Source: JANXQG01 sp037147235
Lineage (GTDB): Bacteria > Planctomycetota > Planctomycetia > Pirellulales > Thermoguttaceae
DNA: 35,097 nt
Direction of reading: 5' to 3'
Assembly: GCA_037147235.1 (NCBI GenBank)
Contig: JBAWVO010000030.1
Location: 1 to 35,097, forward strand
Shown here in pieces: positions 23,857 through 32,571 of this stretch (its first letter is position 1; every line of letters starts with the position of its first letter). The translations under genes and the position numbers were made by a program. Under the pieces are notes generated by a model. The model was not told the origin of the DNA, did not search any database, and was given only the letters and a program-made list of their open reading frames with translations.

Positions 23857-23938
23857 CCCAAGCCAGCTTGTTCTTCAATCCCACGGTTTAACCCACGGTT
23901 TTTATTCGTAAATTCATCCCGAAACCGAAGAACACGAC

Positions 23939-25141
23939 ATGATCGATATTCTCTGCTCAGCCCAACTCGATAGCAACTCGTTGTATGTCCTGCCCCCGCT
24001 TCCTCCAGCGAAGACCTACTTTGCTCCTGCTGGTCGGGACACCCCCGACGAGCTTACTCGCAAGGCAGCGGTCATCGAACGTCTGCCGCTGCTGAAAAAC
24101 GCCCTGGACGCCATGCCGAACATGGTGATGATCCTCAATGGCAATCGGCAAATCGTTGCCGCCAACCAGAAATTGCTCGGTATTCTCGGTGCCAGCGTGG
24201 GGGAACTCGTCGAGAAGCGGCCCGGAGAGGCGATCAACTGCATTCGGGCCAAGGAAGGGCCTGACGGCTGCGGTACGGGTGTGCATTGTGCAGCCTGTGG
24301 GGCTGTCAATGCAGTCATGGATAGCATGAGGAACAATGCCGAGACTGTGCGAGAATGCCGTATTTTGGCCCAAACCCCATCCGAGGTTGTCCCGCTTGAC
24401 CTTCGGGTGACGGCTTCTCCATTTAAGGTCGAGAATGAAGCCTTCGTCCTTGTAGCAGTTGAAGACATCAGTCATGAGAAGCGAGTGGCTGTTCTCCAAC
24501 GTACATTCTTCCACGATGTCCTGAATACGGCTGGTTGCATCTTGGGTTATGCGGATTACCTTGGCTCCGACTCATCCACTGACCCGGAAGTGTGCGAACG
24601 GTTATCAAGCCTCTCCAGACAGTTGATTGAGGAGATTCAATCCCAGCGGGATTTGCTCCACGCCGAATCGGGTGAATTGAAGCTTAATCATGTACCTCTC
24701 AAAGCAGGTCAGGTTCTGGACGAACTCCGCACTCAATACCTCAAGCACCCGATAGCGGCAAACCGCAGCATCTCTATCGGCCAGACATGGGATGGGGCGG
24801 TCATCACGGATAAGCAGATTCTCCAGCGTGTTCTCGGCAACATGCTGAAGAATGCTCTCGAAGCTACATTGCCGGGAGAAACCGTCACATTATCCTGTAT
24901 CGACAACGGCGAAACCGCGACCTTCACGGTCAATAACACGGAAGTCATGCCCAAAGAAGTCCAACTTCAGGTCTTTCAGCGGTCGTTCAGCACCAAGGGC
25001 GAACCGGGCCGTGGGATTGGAACCTACAGCATGAAGCTGTTTGGGGAGCGGTATCTGAAGGGCCGGGTGGATTTTGTAAGCCAAGCTTCTGTAGGCACGA
25101 CCTTTCGGTTGGCGTTGCTGAAGAAGCCGTTATTGGTGTAG
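23939..25141 (+). CDS. PAS-domain sensor histidine kinase with conserved cysteines
   Basis: The 400-residue protein has no membrane segment and is probably cytoplasmic. A PAS domain (about 50-185) contains an unusual cysteine set, Cys101, Cys111 (GPDGCGTG), Cys117 and Cys120 (HCAACGAV) and Cys140, suitable for metal, iron-sulfur or redox sensing. The dimerisation helix carries TFFHDVLNTAGCILGYADYL with likely phospho-acceptor His192. The ATPase domain has N-box MLKNALEA (Asn305) and a degenerate G2 region GRGIGTYSMKLFGERY, typical of the HisKA variants in which the acceptor reads FFHD.LN. No cognate response regulator is adjacent. It probably shares a transcript with the MASE3 kinase. Confidence 0.88.
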   Translation: MIDILCSAQLDSNSLYVLPPLPPAKTYFAPAGRDTPDELTRKAAVIERLPLLKNALDAMPNMVMILNGNRQIVAANQKLLGILGASVGELVEKRPGEAINCIRAKEGPDGCGTGVHCAACGAVNAVMDSMRNNAETVRECRILAQTPSEVVPLDLRVTASPFKVENEAFVLVAVEDISHEKRVAVLQRTFFHDVLNTAGCILGYADYLGSDSSTDPEVCERLSSLSRQLIEEIQSQRDLLHAESGELKLNHVPLKAGQVLDELRTQYLKHPIAANRSISIGQTWDGAVITDKQILQRVLGNMLKNALEATLPGETVTLSCIDNGETATFTVNNTEVMPKEVQLQVFQRSFSTKGEPGRGIGTYSMKLFGERYLKGRVDFVSQASVGTTFRLALLKKPLLV

Positions 25142-25170
25142 TGCTGGATAAACTTAACTTGCCGGTGATT

Positions 25171-25325
25171 CTATCCCTTAAAGAGTAAAACCGCTCGGCA
25201 CCATCGAACCCGAGGCTCTTCGATCACGTGGAATCTCAATTCGGTGGTTGTTGCCGCAGTTTTTCTGAACGCCTTGCCGGGCACGTTAATCTTGGGTTCG
25301 GCCACCAGCAGTTTATTGCATCGCC
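25171..25325 (-). pseudogene. C-terminal remnant of a class I SAM methyltransferase
   Basis: On the minus strand about 50 codons read NKLLVAEPKINVPGKAF and later HVIEEPRVRWCRAVLLFKG before the stop at 25171-25173. This resembles the last two strands of Rossmann-fold methyltransferases (GGRLLVAEP...V..F ... V.E.P.IR.SRA.LL.K). The N-terminal SAM-binding region is absent. No identifiable gene occupies 25,326-25,518. Confidence 0.45.
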
Positions 25326-25518
25326 TCTCTCAAGGCCGCAGCGACCGCCAAGGAATGACCGACGTGATGTTCGGCGAACTGATTCGGTGTCGCCAATATG
25401 ACCAATCGCTTGGTCCTCGGATTCCAAGTTTGGTTGGACGAGAAATTCAAATAACGTAGCGAATGCTCATAATCTTTGAGCCTGTATTTGCCCGAATGAA
25501 AACGCGGGTCTGCAGTTA

Positions 25519-26319
25519 TTACCGACTCGTTTCGGGCGTTCGATATTCCCATATTTCGGCCTGTTGTTTGCCGCGATGAGGTACGGCGATGTAGAGACGA
25601 TTAGCCGCTGAAACAAAAAGCGACGTTCGGGCACCTGGGGCCGTGGGGATCGTAGCCAGCAAGCGGTATTGGTCGGCGTCCTTTTGCTGGAAAACGCTCA
25701 ACGATCCATCGCCACCGGAAACGTAAATGCGGCGAAGGCGGGCATCGTAGAACACGTCATCCGTGTCGCCTGAACACGCTTGTGAAGTAACCACATTGCC
25801 CGAGCGAGTATCAAGCACGACCAGCCGAGCCGGTTTTCGGCAACCGACCAAGAGCCGATGATTTTCCTCGTCGAGGGCCATCGGAAAGTTAGCTTGAAAC
25901 TCCTCCATCGGCCAGCGGGCTACAAGTTCGCCCCGCTTGCGGTCAATCACGGTGACTTGTCGAGCATTGGGGACGTTGATGAAGACTCGGCTTCCCTGCT
26001 TTTCGAGTTGAAATGATTCGGGGTGGCCGGGTAGCCGAATGCCAGTTACTCGTTTCATCTTAGTCAGGTCGATTTCCGCCAAGGCTCCATTGCCGTAACC
26101 GACAAATACACGGTTAGCTTGGTCGTCGTAGCGAACATTGTCGGCATCCTCCTTGCAGTCGATTTGGACAATCGGCTGGTAGGTACGGCTGTCGAAGAAT
26201 CGACAGGAGCCATCGTTTGCGTTAGCCACCACGATTCGCCCAGCACGCGGAAGATAGGCCACACCTTGCGGTTCGCGTAGTCCGGTGAGCGGTGCGGCAA
26301 GGCAATAGCCTGGGACCAT
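25519..26319 (-). pseudogene. YncE-like beta-propeller protein, N-terminally truncated
   Basis: The 266 residues contain repeated propeller blades (REPQGVAYLPRAGRIVVANA, NVRYDDQANRVFVGYGNGAL, IDRKRGELVARW, FYDARLRRIYVSGGDGSLSV, LFVSAANRLYIAVPHRG). Close relatives are exported proteins of about 320-350 residues with a signal peptide and one or two blades before 'GL.EPQGVAY'. Here the frame begins at that point, without signal peptide. An AAGGA lies 7 nt before the ATG at 26319, so some translation is possible. The propeller would be incomplete and in the wrong compartment. Confidence 0.7.
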
Positions 26320-26906
26320 CCAAAATCCTTACAGAGAATGCACCGATTGGTGGCCGATGCACGGTGCATCTCAACCAGAATTACCCACTCGCCGCTCAGC
26401 GATGGAAAAATGCTGTTAGACTTGCCATCGCCCCCCAATAGAAAAGCCGCCTTGAGCAGACCCAAAGCGACTTCAATGAGATTCTACCCTGCCGTCACCA
26501 TACTCAAATGCACCTGGCGATTCGTGGAAGGTCAAGGCGGAGGCATGAACGTCGGCACCTGATTGACCACGGTATTCTTCGCCTTCTCCAACAGGCTCGC
26601 CCACGACGCATTCTGCGATGAAATAAATAAATACCCAGAAAGTATCAACCTGCCAGAGAACTCGCTCTATACGCTGAATGAGGGGGCTTCTGGGGTTGTT
26701 CCTGGGTCTTTCCCTGCGTTGCGGTTCACAAAGTCAACTCACCTTATCCATTTCCACATGCTCCGAACGCATTCCGTGAATGGCGTGCAAGTTCCCTGCA
26801 AGGAGTCCGGGTAGATTTGCCTTTTTCGTGACGTTTACCGATTGCGGGGTCGATTCAAACTGTTGGCGTCAATTCCATTCAAAGTGCCGTGTGAAGGTAA
26901 CGACAG
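26320..26906. other. Intergenic region with unassigned fragments
   Basis: No intact gene was recognised in about 590 bp. On the minus strand a frame ending at 26532 (LLEKAKNTVVNQVPTFMPPP) looks protein-like and may be another C-terminal remnant, but no family was identified. Confidence 0.4.
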
Positions 26907-27959
26907 ATGAAACCCCGCAGCTTGTTCGGAACAGTTGCCTGTGCAATTTTGGTCCTGGCGATAAGTTCCACCGCTGTCCTGGGCCAGGATGTCCCGAAGG
27001 ACAACGACTTGCCTACAGGCGTTTGCGATGGAGACTGTTGCCCGCCGTGCTGTTGTCCCCGATGGACAGCTTCAGCCGATTTCATCATCATGGATCGAAT
27101 TGGCAGCTTCAATCAGACGCTCGTCGAGACGGTGCCAAAAAACCAGTCGCCAAGCGATCCTGGCACCGAAATGCTGAACGCCAACGATCTTCAACCAGGC
27201 TTCTCTGGCGGGCCGAGACTAGGCTTGATTCGCCAAGGCGATAGTGGCTACGACTTGGAACTGTCGTACTTTCAGATCGACGGCTGGAACAGTTATCAAA
27301 GCATTGGCCCCACGCCAGACTACTGGCTGGTTATGAAGGCCCCCGGCGATTTTCTTCAGACGCAAGATGATAAAGATAAGCAGATGATGGCATGGAATTA
27401 TGCTTCCCGACTCTACAACGCCGAATTGAACGTGCGATGGAATCCATGTGCCCGCATCACCATGTTGGCGGGCTTTCGTTGGATCAATTTGTCGGAAGAG
27501 TTGCAAGGAAAGTTACCTCCTGAGAGGTCAGTGCCTTTCTGGGATACCAACGTAAGGAACAATCTCTATGGATTCCAGATCGGTGCGGCCGGAAAGCTAT
27601 TCGAGCGTGGTCGGTTTTCGATTGACGGAGTGGTGAAGGCCGGGATTTTCGACAACGATGCGAAAGAGACAACGGGAGTCAGTATCTATAGGACCGTGTA
27701 CCAGGAGTCTGCCTCGACCAATCACGCAGCCTTCCTTGGTGAAACCGGCTTGCAGTGTAAGTATCAAGTTACCCAGAAGCTTTTGCTAAAGGTTGGCTAC
27801 GAGGCAATGTGGCTGCAAGGCGTTGCTCTAGCACCCGCCCAGATACAGAAAACCCTAAGCCATATTCGACCGCCGGTAGGTGTGCAAGCCCTTGGCATTG
27901 ATAGCGGGTCTGGCGTGTTCTATCACGGAGCCACAGCCGGTTTGGAGTTTTCGTTCTAG
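26907..27959 (+). CDS. BBP7-family outer-membrane beta-barrel protein
   Basis: The 350-residue exported protein has a signal peptide (MKPRSLFGTVACAILVLAIS, cleavage near VLGQ) and a cysteine cluster (GVCDGDCCPPCCCPRW) at the start of the mature part. Amphipathic strands then alternate (WTASADFIIMDRIGSF, GPRLGLIRQGDSGYDLELSY, LYNAELNVRWNPCARITML, AGFRWINLSEEL), ending in a terminal Phe (GLEFSF), as in outer-membrane barrels. The pattern fits the planctomycete BBP7 family (formerly DUF1551). The 'AGFRWINLSEEL' strand is particularly characteristic. The role is unknown; the proteins are thought to be abundant surface barrels. Confidence 0.85.
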   Translation: MKPRSLFGTVACAILVLAISSTAVLGQDVPKDNDLPTGVCDGDCCPPCCCPRWTASADFIIMDRIGSFNQTLVETVPKNQSPSDPGTEMLNANDLQPGFSGGPRLGLIRQGDSGYDLELSYFQIDGWNSYQSIGPTPDYWLVMKAPGDFLQTQDDKDKQMMAWNYASRLYNAELNVRWNPCARITMLAGFRWINLSEELQGKLPPERSVPFWDTNVRNNLYGFQIGAAGKLFERGRFSIDGVVKAGIFDNDAKETTGVSIYRTVYQESASTNHAAFLGETGLQCKYQVTQKLLLKVGYEAMWLQGVALAPAQIQKTLSHIRPPVGVQALGIDSGSGVFYHGATAGLEFSF

Positions 27960-27975
27960 TCGTTTGGCTAATCCT

Positions 27976-28051
27976 TCTTCTGGAATGACGATTAGTGAGG
28001 AACAGGAGGACGCTCTTCTGGAATGACGATTAGTGAGGAACAGGAGGACGC
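27976..28051. repeat. 38-bp perfect tandem duplication
   Basis: Two identical adjacent copies (27976-28013 and 28014-28051) begin TCTTCTGGAATGACG, 17 bp after the BBP7 stop codon. No family motif is apparent. Between 28,052 and 28,267 the only other structure noted is a 7-bp hairpin, CAGTTGG/CCAACTG, near 28,064-28,084. Confidence 0.95.
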
Positions 28052-28267
28052 TGCGGTCCGTCAGTTGGATATAGACCAACTGGCCTGGGCGGGCAGGTCG
28101 CCACCGTGCTTCTGGGCGAACTTGTCGGGTAGTCTTACTTGGTGGCCTTTCGTTCCCTGCATCGGCTCTTTGCTCAGCGGAGAGCGAGGTACGCGGGCTG
28201 AGCGGCCCCTATCGACGCCGTATATTACTGTCTCGGCACAAGAGGGGTTCGACCAAAGTCGTCGTGC

Positions 28268-28450
28268 ATGCCGCGGCTGGCAATGGAGTGGGAAGGGACG
28301 GGGCCGCAAAAGCTGCTTTGCACAGCCGAATGGGGATCGCCAACGGTATACTTCCGGGCGTGGATCGCTGACAAGCCGCCCTGCTTCTCGCCACCGTCTA
28401 CGCCAGAGTACAATGGAGTCGTCAAGGCAGGGCAGACGGATCGTGATTAG
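28268..28450 (+). pseudogene. Degraded DDE transposase/integrase-core fragment
   Basis: The frame ends FSPPSTPEYNGVVKAGQTD, resembling the rve-type integrase-core signature (SPP.TPEYNG..EAG) that surrounds the catalytic Glu. The Glu itself reads Val-Lys here and the rest of the domain cannot be recognised. Confidence 0.4.
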
Positions 28451-28492
28451 CTTGCATCCGTAGCTGCCTGTAAACGTCGGGAGGAAGCAGTC

Positions 28493-28669
28493 ATGAAATC
28501 GGCTCGGCTCATACTCACGCTGGTGATCGTCCTCGCTTTGGCCCTGCGAGCTTCAGCCCTCGATCAAATGCCCGCCTGCAACGCAGAGTTGGTACAACGT
28601 GCCGATCTTATAGGTAGTTTTTCAGATCGTCGAGTAATTGATATAGGTCGGCCTTTGTGGCCAACTTAG
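28493..28669 (+). pseudogene. Signal-peptide ORF truncated by IS-related sequence
   Basis: The ATG at 28493 follows GGGAGGAAGCAG. It opens a clear signal peptide (MKSARLILTLVIVLALALR, then ASALDQMP) and about 10 codons of mature protein (CNAELVQRADLI). The frame then runs out in sequence that overlaps the transposase remnant on the other strand. The original protein cannot be named. Confidence 0.5.
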
Positions 28670-28990
28670 GGTTAATTGTATCCGCGAGGATTGACGTGCG
28701 GAGAATGCGGAGCATATGAGCCAGCGACCATTCCGTACCTGATGGGCCAAGTCGTATACCACCCAAGCCGAGCGACTGAAAAAGTTGTAGAAGCGATCGA
28801 ACGGATGTCGCTCTTTTCCGGAAAGGGGTGTATCGGCCTGAATCGTTTGGATCACTCGAAACTCCGTTCGCTTGCCCAAACACATTACCCAACCCAGCAG
28901 CACCTCGATGTGCGTTTGGAACGATGGTTGCGTGAATGCTGGCAGCAGGCATTGCAGTACCGTATCGAGAGAGAGTATGCTCGTAAACAT
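28622..28990 (-). pseudogene. IS transposase N-terminal remnant
   Basis: On the minus strand the 122-codon frame begins MFTSILSLDTVLQCLLPAFT and continues QTHIEVLLGWVMCLGKRTEF, then RHPFDRFYNFFSRSAWVVYD and LAHQV. This is the N-terminal domain of DDE transposases of the IS701/DDE_5 type, with the HPFDRFYNFFSRSAW block as landmark. Homology ends near 28,735, before the first catalytic Asp. No terminal inverted repeats were identified. Confidence 0.75.
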
Positions 28991-29130
28991 GGATGGGGAC
29001 CTCCTTGTCCTTTGTGCGCGTCTCCGACGCTTGTAAAACCACGCAGAGTTTACAAGGAACCCCGTCCTCTTTCATCATCAAAATCCATCAAAAAATCTGC
29101 GAATGTTCAGAAAGGTATCACGTTATATTC

Positions 29131-31731
29131 ATGCGAAAATCAATTCTCAATGCCTCGCTGCTGGTAATTCTGCTTGGCCTTTGCTTGGCCGTCCCATCGA
29201 TGGCCGTGGAAGATACCGCTGCCAAGTACGTCAAGAAGGAAACCTGGCAGGAAACAATGCTGGCCGTTCGTGCGGCGTTCCAGGCTGCCGGCGTCAAGGT
29301 CGACATGGGACTTGGCTCATCGCTGGCCATGGACCTTTGGCGAGATTTCCCGCACCAGACCGACTGGCTGATGCAGGATAGCCCCGGCAAAATGAGCGAC
29401 TGGGTGAACGGCTATCGTGATGGCAAGGGCGACCTGACGAATTTCCTGACGACCGGCCGCGATGCCTCGTTGGAACGCAGTCTGATCGAGCATGTCTTGC
29501 CCGAGTGCGGTTCGCGAAGCGGCGGAATTCGAGCGGCGCTCGATGCCTTGGTCGCCGGCCAAGTTAAGCCCGAGGACCGACGCTGGCTGGATCTTTACGT
29601 CCAGGCTTGCCGGGTACGCCGGCAGACTCGGCTGCGGCCGCTTTTGGAGCAGACTAGGCAAGTGATCTTCGCCAGGCACCACAACATGGGCGACTTTTTT
29701 TTCGCCTATACGGAATACACCGACTGGCCCGGCAACAAATACGGCGGACTCTGCCGGCTCGATCTCGACAACGAACAGTCAGTCGCCGGCCCGTTTGCCA
29801 CCGTCACCACTCTTATCCCCACGGACACGGGCGGCGTCATCCGCGATCCGGCACTCTCCTACGACGCCAAGCGACTGCTGTTTGCCTGGCGGCAAGACGC
29901 ACGGGACCAATACTACAAGATTTACGAGCGGGATCTGGCCACGGGCGAAAACCGGCTGATCACCGGCGCCGACACGTATGGAGCTAGCTACGACCCCTGC
30001 TATTTGCCCGATGGCAACATCCTCTTCGCCTCCAGTCGGGTTGTGCAATCGGTTGACTGTGCCGGGCCGGATGCGAGCAACTTCTTCATCTGCAACCGCG
30101 ACGGAGGCCACGTCCGCCGCGTCGGTTTCGACCAGGTCCATACGCTCTGGCCGACGGTGCTCGACGACGGCCGCGTGGTCTACATGCGTTGGGACTACAA
30201 TGACCGATCCCAGATCTACCCGCAGGGTCTGCTGCAGATGAACCCCGACGGCACCGGACAGACCGAGTTCTACGGCAATAATAAGTGGAAGCCGACCACG
30301 CTGTTCCACCCCCGCGGCATCCCCGGCACGAGCAAGGTCGTGGCAGTCCTGGGAGGACATCATAATCCCCAATGCGGAAAGCTAGGCATTGTCGATACCT
30401 CCCGCGGTAGGCAGGATCTCGACGGCATCACGGAGTTGCCCTCCGGCGCGAAGCCCGCCTATCCGAGGGCGGACACCTATGCCCAAACCGGCGATCAATA
30501 CTGCTACCCGTTCCCGCTCGACGGGCAATCGTTGCTGGTCAGCTACGACCCGATCGCTTATCACCTCCGCGTCCCTGGCCGGCGGTTGGACAACGTAGAG
30601 CAAATGCGGTTTCACCTTTATTATATGACGTTCGACGGCCGACGCGAGGTACTCTCGGCCGACGCGCGTATCTCATCCCTTAAGCCGATTCCGGTTCGCG
30701 TCCGCCCGTTGCCGGTTCTACGGCCGTCGACGGTCGATTTCTCCAAGAATACCGGTGTCTTCTATCTGCAGGACATCTATCACGGCCCTGGGCTGGATGG
30801 CATCCCCCGCGGCACAATCAAGAAGCTCCGCGTGGTCGAACTGAGATACCGCGAGATGAGCATCGGCGACAACCGCAGCAGCGGCAAGGGCGGCGGCGGC
30901 AGGGTGGTGACGCCAATCGCCGTGGGCACCGGCGCGTGGGACGTGAAGGCGATCCTCGGCGACGCGACGGTGTACGAAGACGGCTCGGCCATGTTCCGTG
31001 TCCCGGCGCGCACGCCAGTCTACTTCCAGGCACTGGACGACAAAAGCCGGATGATCCAGACGATGCGTTCCTGGGCAACGCTCATGCCCGGCGAGCAGGC
31101 TTCGTGTGTCGGCTGCCACGAGCACAAGAACCAGGGGCCTTTGTTCGGCCGCCGGATAGGCCACGCCATGAAGGCCGGGCCAGAAAACCTCGCTCCCTTC
31201 CACGGCCCCCCGCGCGGATTCAGCTTTGCGAAGGAGATTCAGCCGATCCTCGACCGGCACTGCATCAAGTGCCACTCGGCCGCCGGCCAGTCAAAGAAGT
31301 TGTTGCTGACCGGCGAGCCCGTACTCGACGCCCGATCAAAACGATATTGGTCGCGTGCCTACCTGACGCTGACCGCGACTACCGAGAGCGACAGCCGCGG
31401 CCACGCGAACGAACTGGTCAACTGGATCAACAATTCCTCGGAGCCCTGCATGATTCCGCCCCAGTACGGCGGCTCGACTCGCAGCAAGCTGATTGCCATG
31501 CACGAAGCCGGCCACAAAGATGTCAAGCTCTCGCGTGAGGAATTGGACAAGCTGGCCGCATGGATCGACTTGGTCATCCCCTTCTGCGGTGACTATGTCG
31601 AGGCCAACGCCTGGAATGAGGCCGAGACGACCTACGCCCGCCAGCGAATTCACCTTCGTCAGGAAATGGACGCGATCGAACACAGATGCCTTGATGCACC
31701 CTTGGACGCAGCCACAAGCCGCTTGAAATGA
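29131..31731 (+). CDS. HzsA-related diheme c-type protein (hydrazine synthase alpha-like)
   Basis: The 866-residue exported protein has a signal peptide (MRKSILNASLLVILLGLCLA, cleavage near SMAVED) and a TolB/WD-like propeller (about 190-500: LSYDAKRLLFAWRQD, YDPCYLPDGNILFASSR, LWPTVLDDGRVVYMRWDY). The HZS-alpha-type middle section follows (PVYFQALDDKSRMIQTMRSW). Two CxxCH haem sites are at Cys659-His663 (SCVGCHEH) and Cys711-His715 (HCIKCHSA). The overall layout matches HzsA-related proteins common in non-anammox planctomycetes; no hzsB or hzsC genes are here, so hydrazine synthesis is not implied. The ATG at 29131 is chosen because it opens the signal peptide; the longer frame to 28993 reads through IS DNA. 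Its GC-rich codon use resembles the left half of the window. Confidence 0.85.
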   Translation: MRKSILNASLLVILLGLCLAVPSMAVEDTAAKYVKKETWQETMLAVRAAFQAAGVKVDMGLGSSLAMDLWRDFPHQTDWLMQDSPGKMSDWVNGYRDGKGDLTNFLTTGRDASLERSLIEHVLPECGSRSGGIRAALDALVAGQVKPEDRRWLDLYVQACRVRRQTRLRPLLEQTRQVIFARHHNMGDFFFAYTEYTDWPGNKYGGLCRLDLDNEQSVAGPFATVTTLIPTDTGGVIRDPALSYDAKRLLFAWRQDARDQYYKIYERDLATGENRLITGADTYGASYDPCYLPDGNILFASSRVVQSVDCAGPDASNFFICNRDGGHVRRVGFDQVHTLWPTVLDDGRVVYMRWDYNDRSQIYPQGLLQMNPDGTGQTEFYGNNKWKPTTLFHPRGIPGTSKVVAVLGGHHNPQCGKLGIVDTSRGRQDLDGITELPSGAKPAYPRADTYAQTGDQYCYPFPLDGQSLLVSYDPIAYHLRVPGRRLDNVEQMRFHLYYMTFDGRREVLSADARISSLKPIPVRVRPLPVLRPSTVDFSKNTGVFYLQDIYHGPGLDGIPRGTIKKLRVVELRYREMSIGDNRSSGKGGGGRVVTPIAVGTGAWDVKAILGDATVYEDGSAMFRVPARTPVYFQALDDKSRMIQTMRSWATLMPGEQASCVGCHEHKNQGPLFGRRIGHAMKAGPENLAPFHGPPRGFSFAKEIQPILDRHCIKCHSAAGQSKKLLLTGEPVLDARSKRYWSRAYLTLTATTESDSRGHANELVNWINNSSEPCMIPPQYGGSTRSKLIAMHEAGHKDVKLSREELDKLAAWIDLVIPFCGDYVEANAWNEAETTYARQRIHLRQEMDAIEHRCLDAPLDAATSRLK

Positions 31732-32021
31732 GAATATCAGCAATCGATTCTCGGAATCGCGGCCGTCTCTTTGTCCCCGCAAAGTGGATCGCGGCTAGAC
31801 AGTTCGTTCATTTCTTGATCTGGACCGTTCTTCCGTTTCCTAACCTTGTTGGCATTTTTATCTTCCAGTCCCGCGAAGCTGGCGTCGTCGCTGCCGATCC
31901 ATTCTGCTTACAACTCGACCGATTCGACATCCGACCTAGTGCAAGGCCCTTGCCAAACCTGACTTGAAAGCGAATAATTCTAGTGTCGGAGGAAAATCCC
32001 TCTGGCGAAAGGAGAATTGCC
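31732..32021. other. Intergenic region, no assigned gene
   Basis: About 290 bp. A minus-strand frame ending near 31,808 (KMPTRLGNGRTVQIKK) has a protein-like basic composition but no recognised family. No plus-strand gene is seen. Confidence 0.4.
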
Positions 32022-32558
32022 ATGCTTCACGTCGCTCTGCTCTGCCTTCTTATAGGACAAGTGCCACCGCCGCCAGTCCCACAACCGCCTGACAGCTACA
32101 GCCAATCCCCTTCTGTGGATGAATTACCGTCCACTCCCCAAGCCCAGCGAGAATGGCTTCTCGCTCATCTCATCGTGGATATGCAGGCACAGGGCAAGTA
32201 CGATGCCCAAAAATACCTTGAAATTGAATCCATGCTGAACAATGTAAGCACCAGTCAATTAGGTGTTCTGGTTCAGTATTACCAACAGCGCAAAGCCCAA
32301 GTTGAGGCATGGCAGAAGGCACAAGCCGAGACCAACCTTCGTCGTTTGGAAGCCTACCGTGACAGCCTAAAGCGGGAACTTGCCTGGAAAATCGCTACCC
32401 GCCAGCAGGAACAGGCGATTACGGCATACGGCTCAGCACTTGCCGCTCAACAGGGGCAGTGGGCTTTGCAGAACTTTTATGCGGCCCAGACTTGGCCGTA
32501 TTATGTCAATCGACCCTACTATTACGCGCCTCAGCCACACCGCCATCATAATCATTGA
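32022..32558 (+). CDS. Small secreted protein with helical body and Tyr/His-rich tail
   Basis: The 178-residue protein has a short N-terminal signal-like segment (MLHVALLCLLIGQ), a proline-rich stretch (VPPPPVPQPPDS) and a long charged helical region (about 45-150, including YYQQRKAQVEAWQKAQAE and NLRRLEAYRDSLKRELAWKI), probably coiled coil. It ends in PYYYAPQPHRHHNH, which could bind metal. AAAGGAG precedes the ATG at 32022. No family was recognised; such short secreted proteins are common in planctomycetes. Confidence 0.7.
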   Translation: MLHVALLCLLIGQVPPPPVPQPPDSYSQSPSVDELPSTPQAQREWLLAHLIVDMQAQGKYDAQKYLEIESMLNNVSTSQLGVLVQYYQQRKAQVEAWQKAQAETNLRRLEAYRDSLKRELAWKIATRQQEQAITAYGSALAAQQGQWALQNFYAAQTWPYYVNRPYYYAPQPHRHHNH

Positions 32559-32571
32559 TGACAGTGACGGC

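Noticed and set aside
28023..28463. Protein starting in the second copy of the 38-bp repeat
   Set aside because: There is no ribosome site, the composition is low-complexity Arg/Ser, and a different frame holds an integrase-core-like segment.
28676..29167. Plus-strand Cys-containing protein
   Set aside because: The opposite strand carries an IS701-type transposase N-terminus over the same bases, and the plus frame has no proper start.
29131..31731. Anammox hydrazine synthase
   Set aside because: Only an alpha-like protein is present, without hzsB/hzsC or hydrazine dehydrogenase, and such relatives occur in non-anammox planctomycetes.
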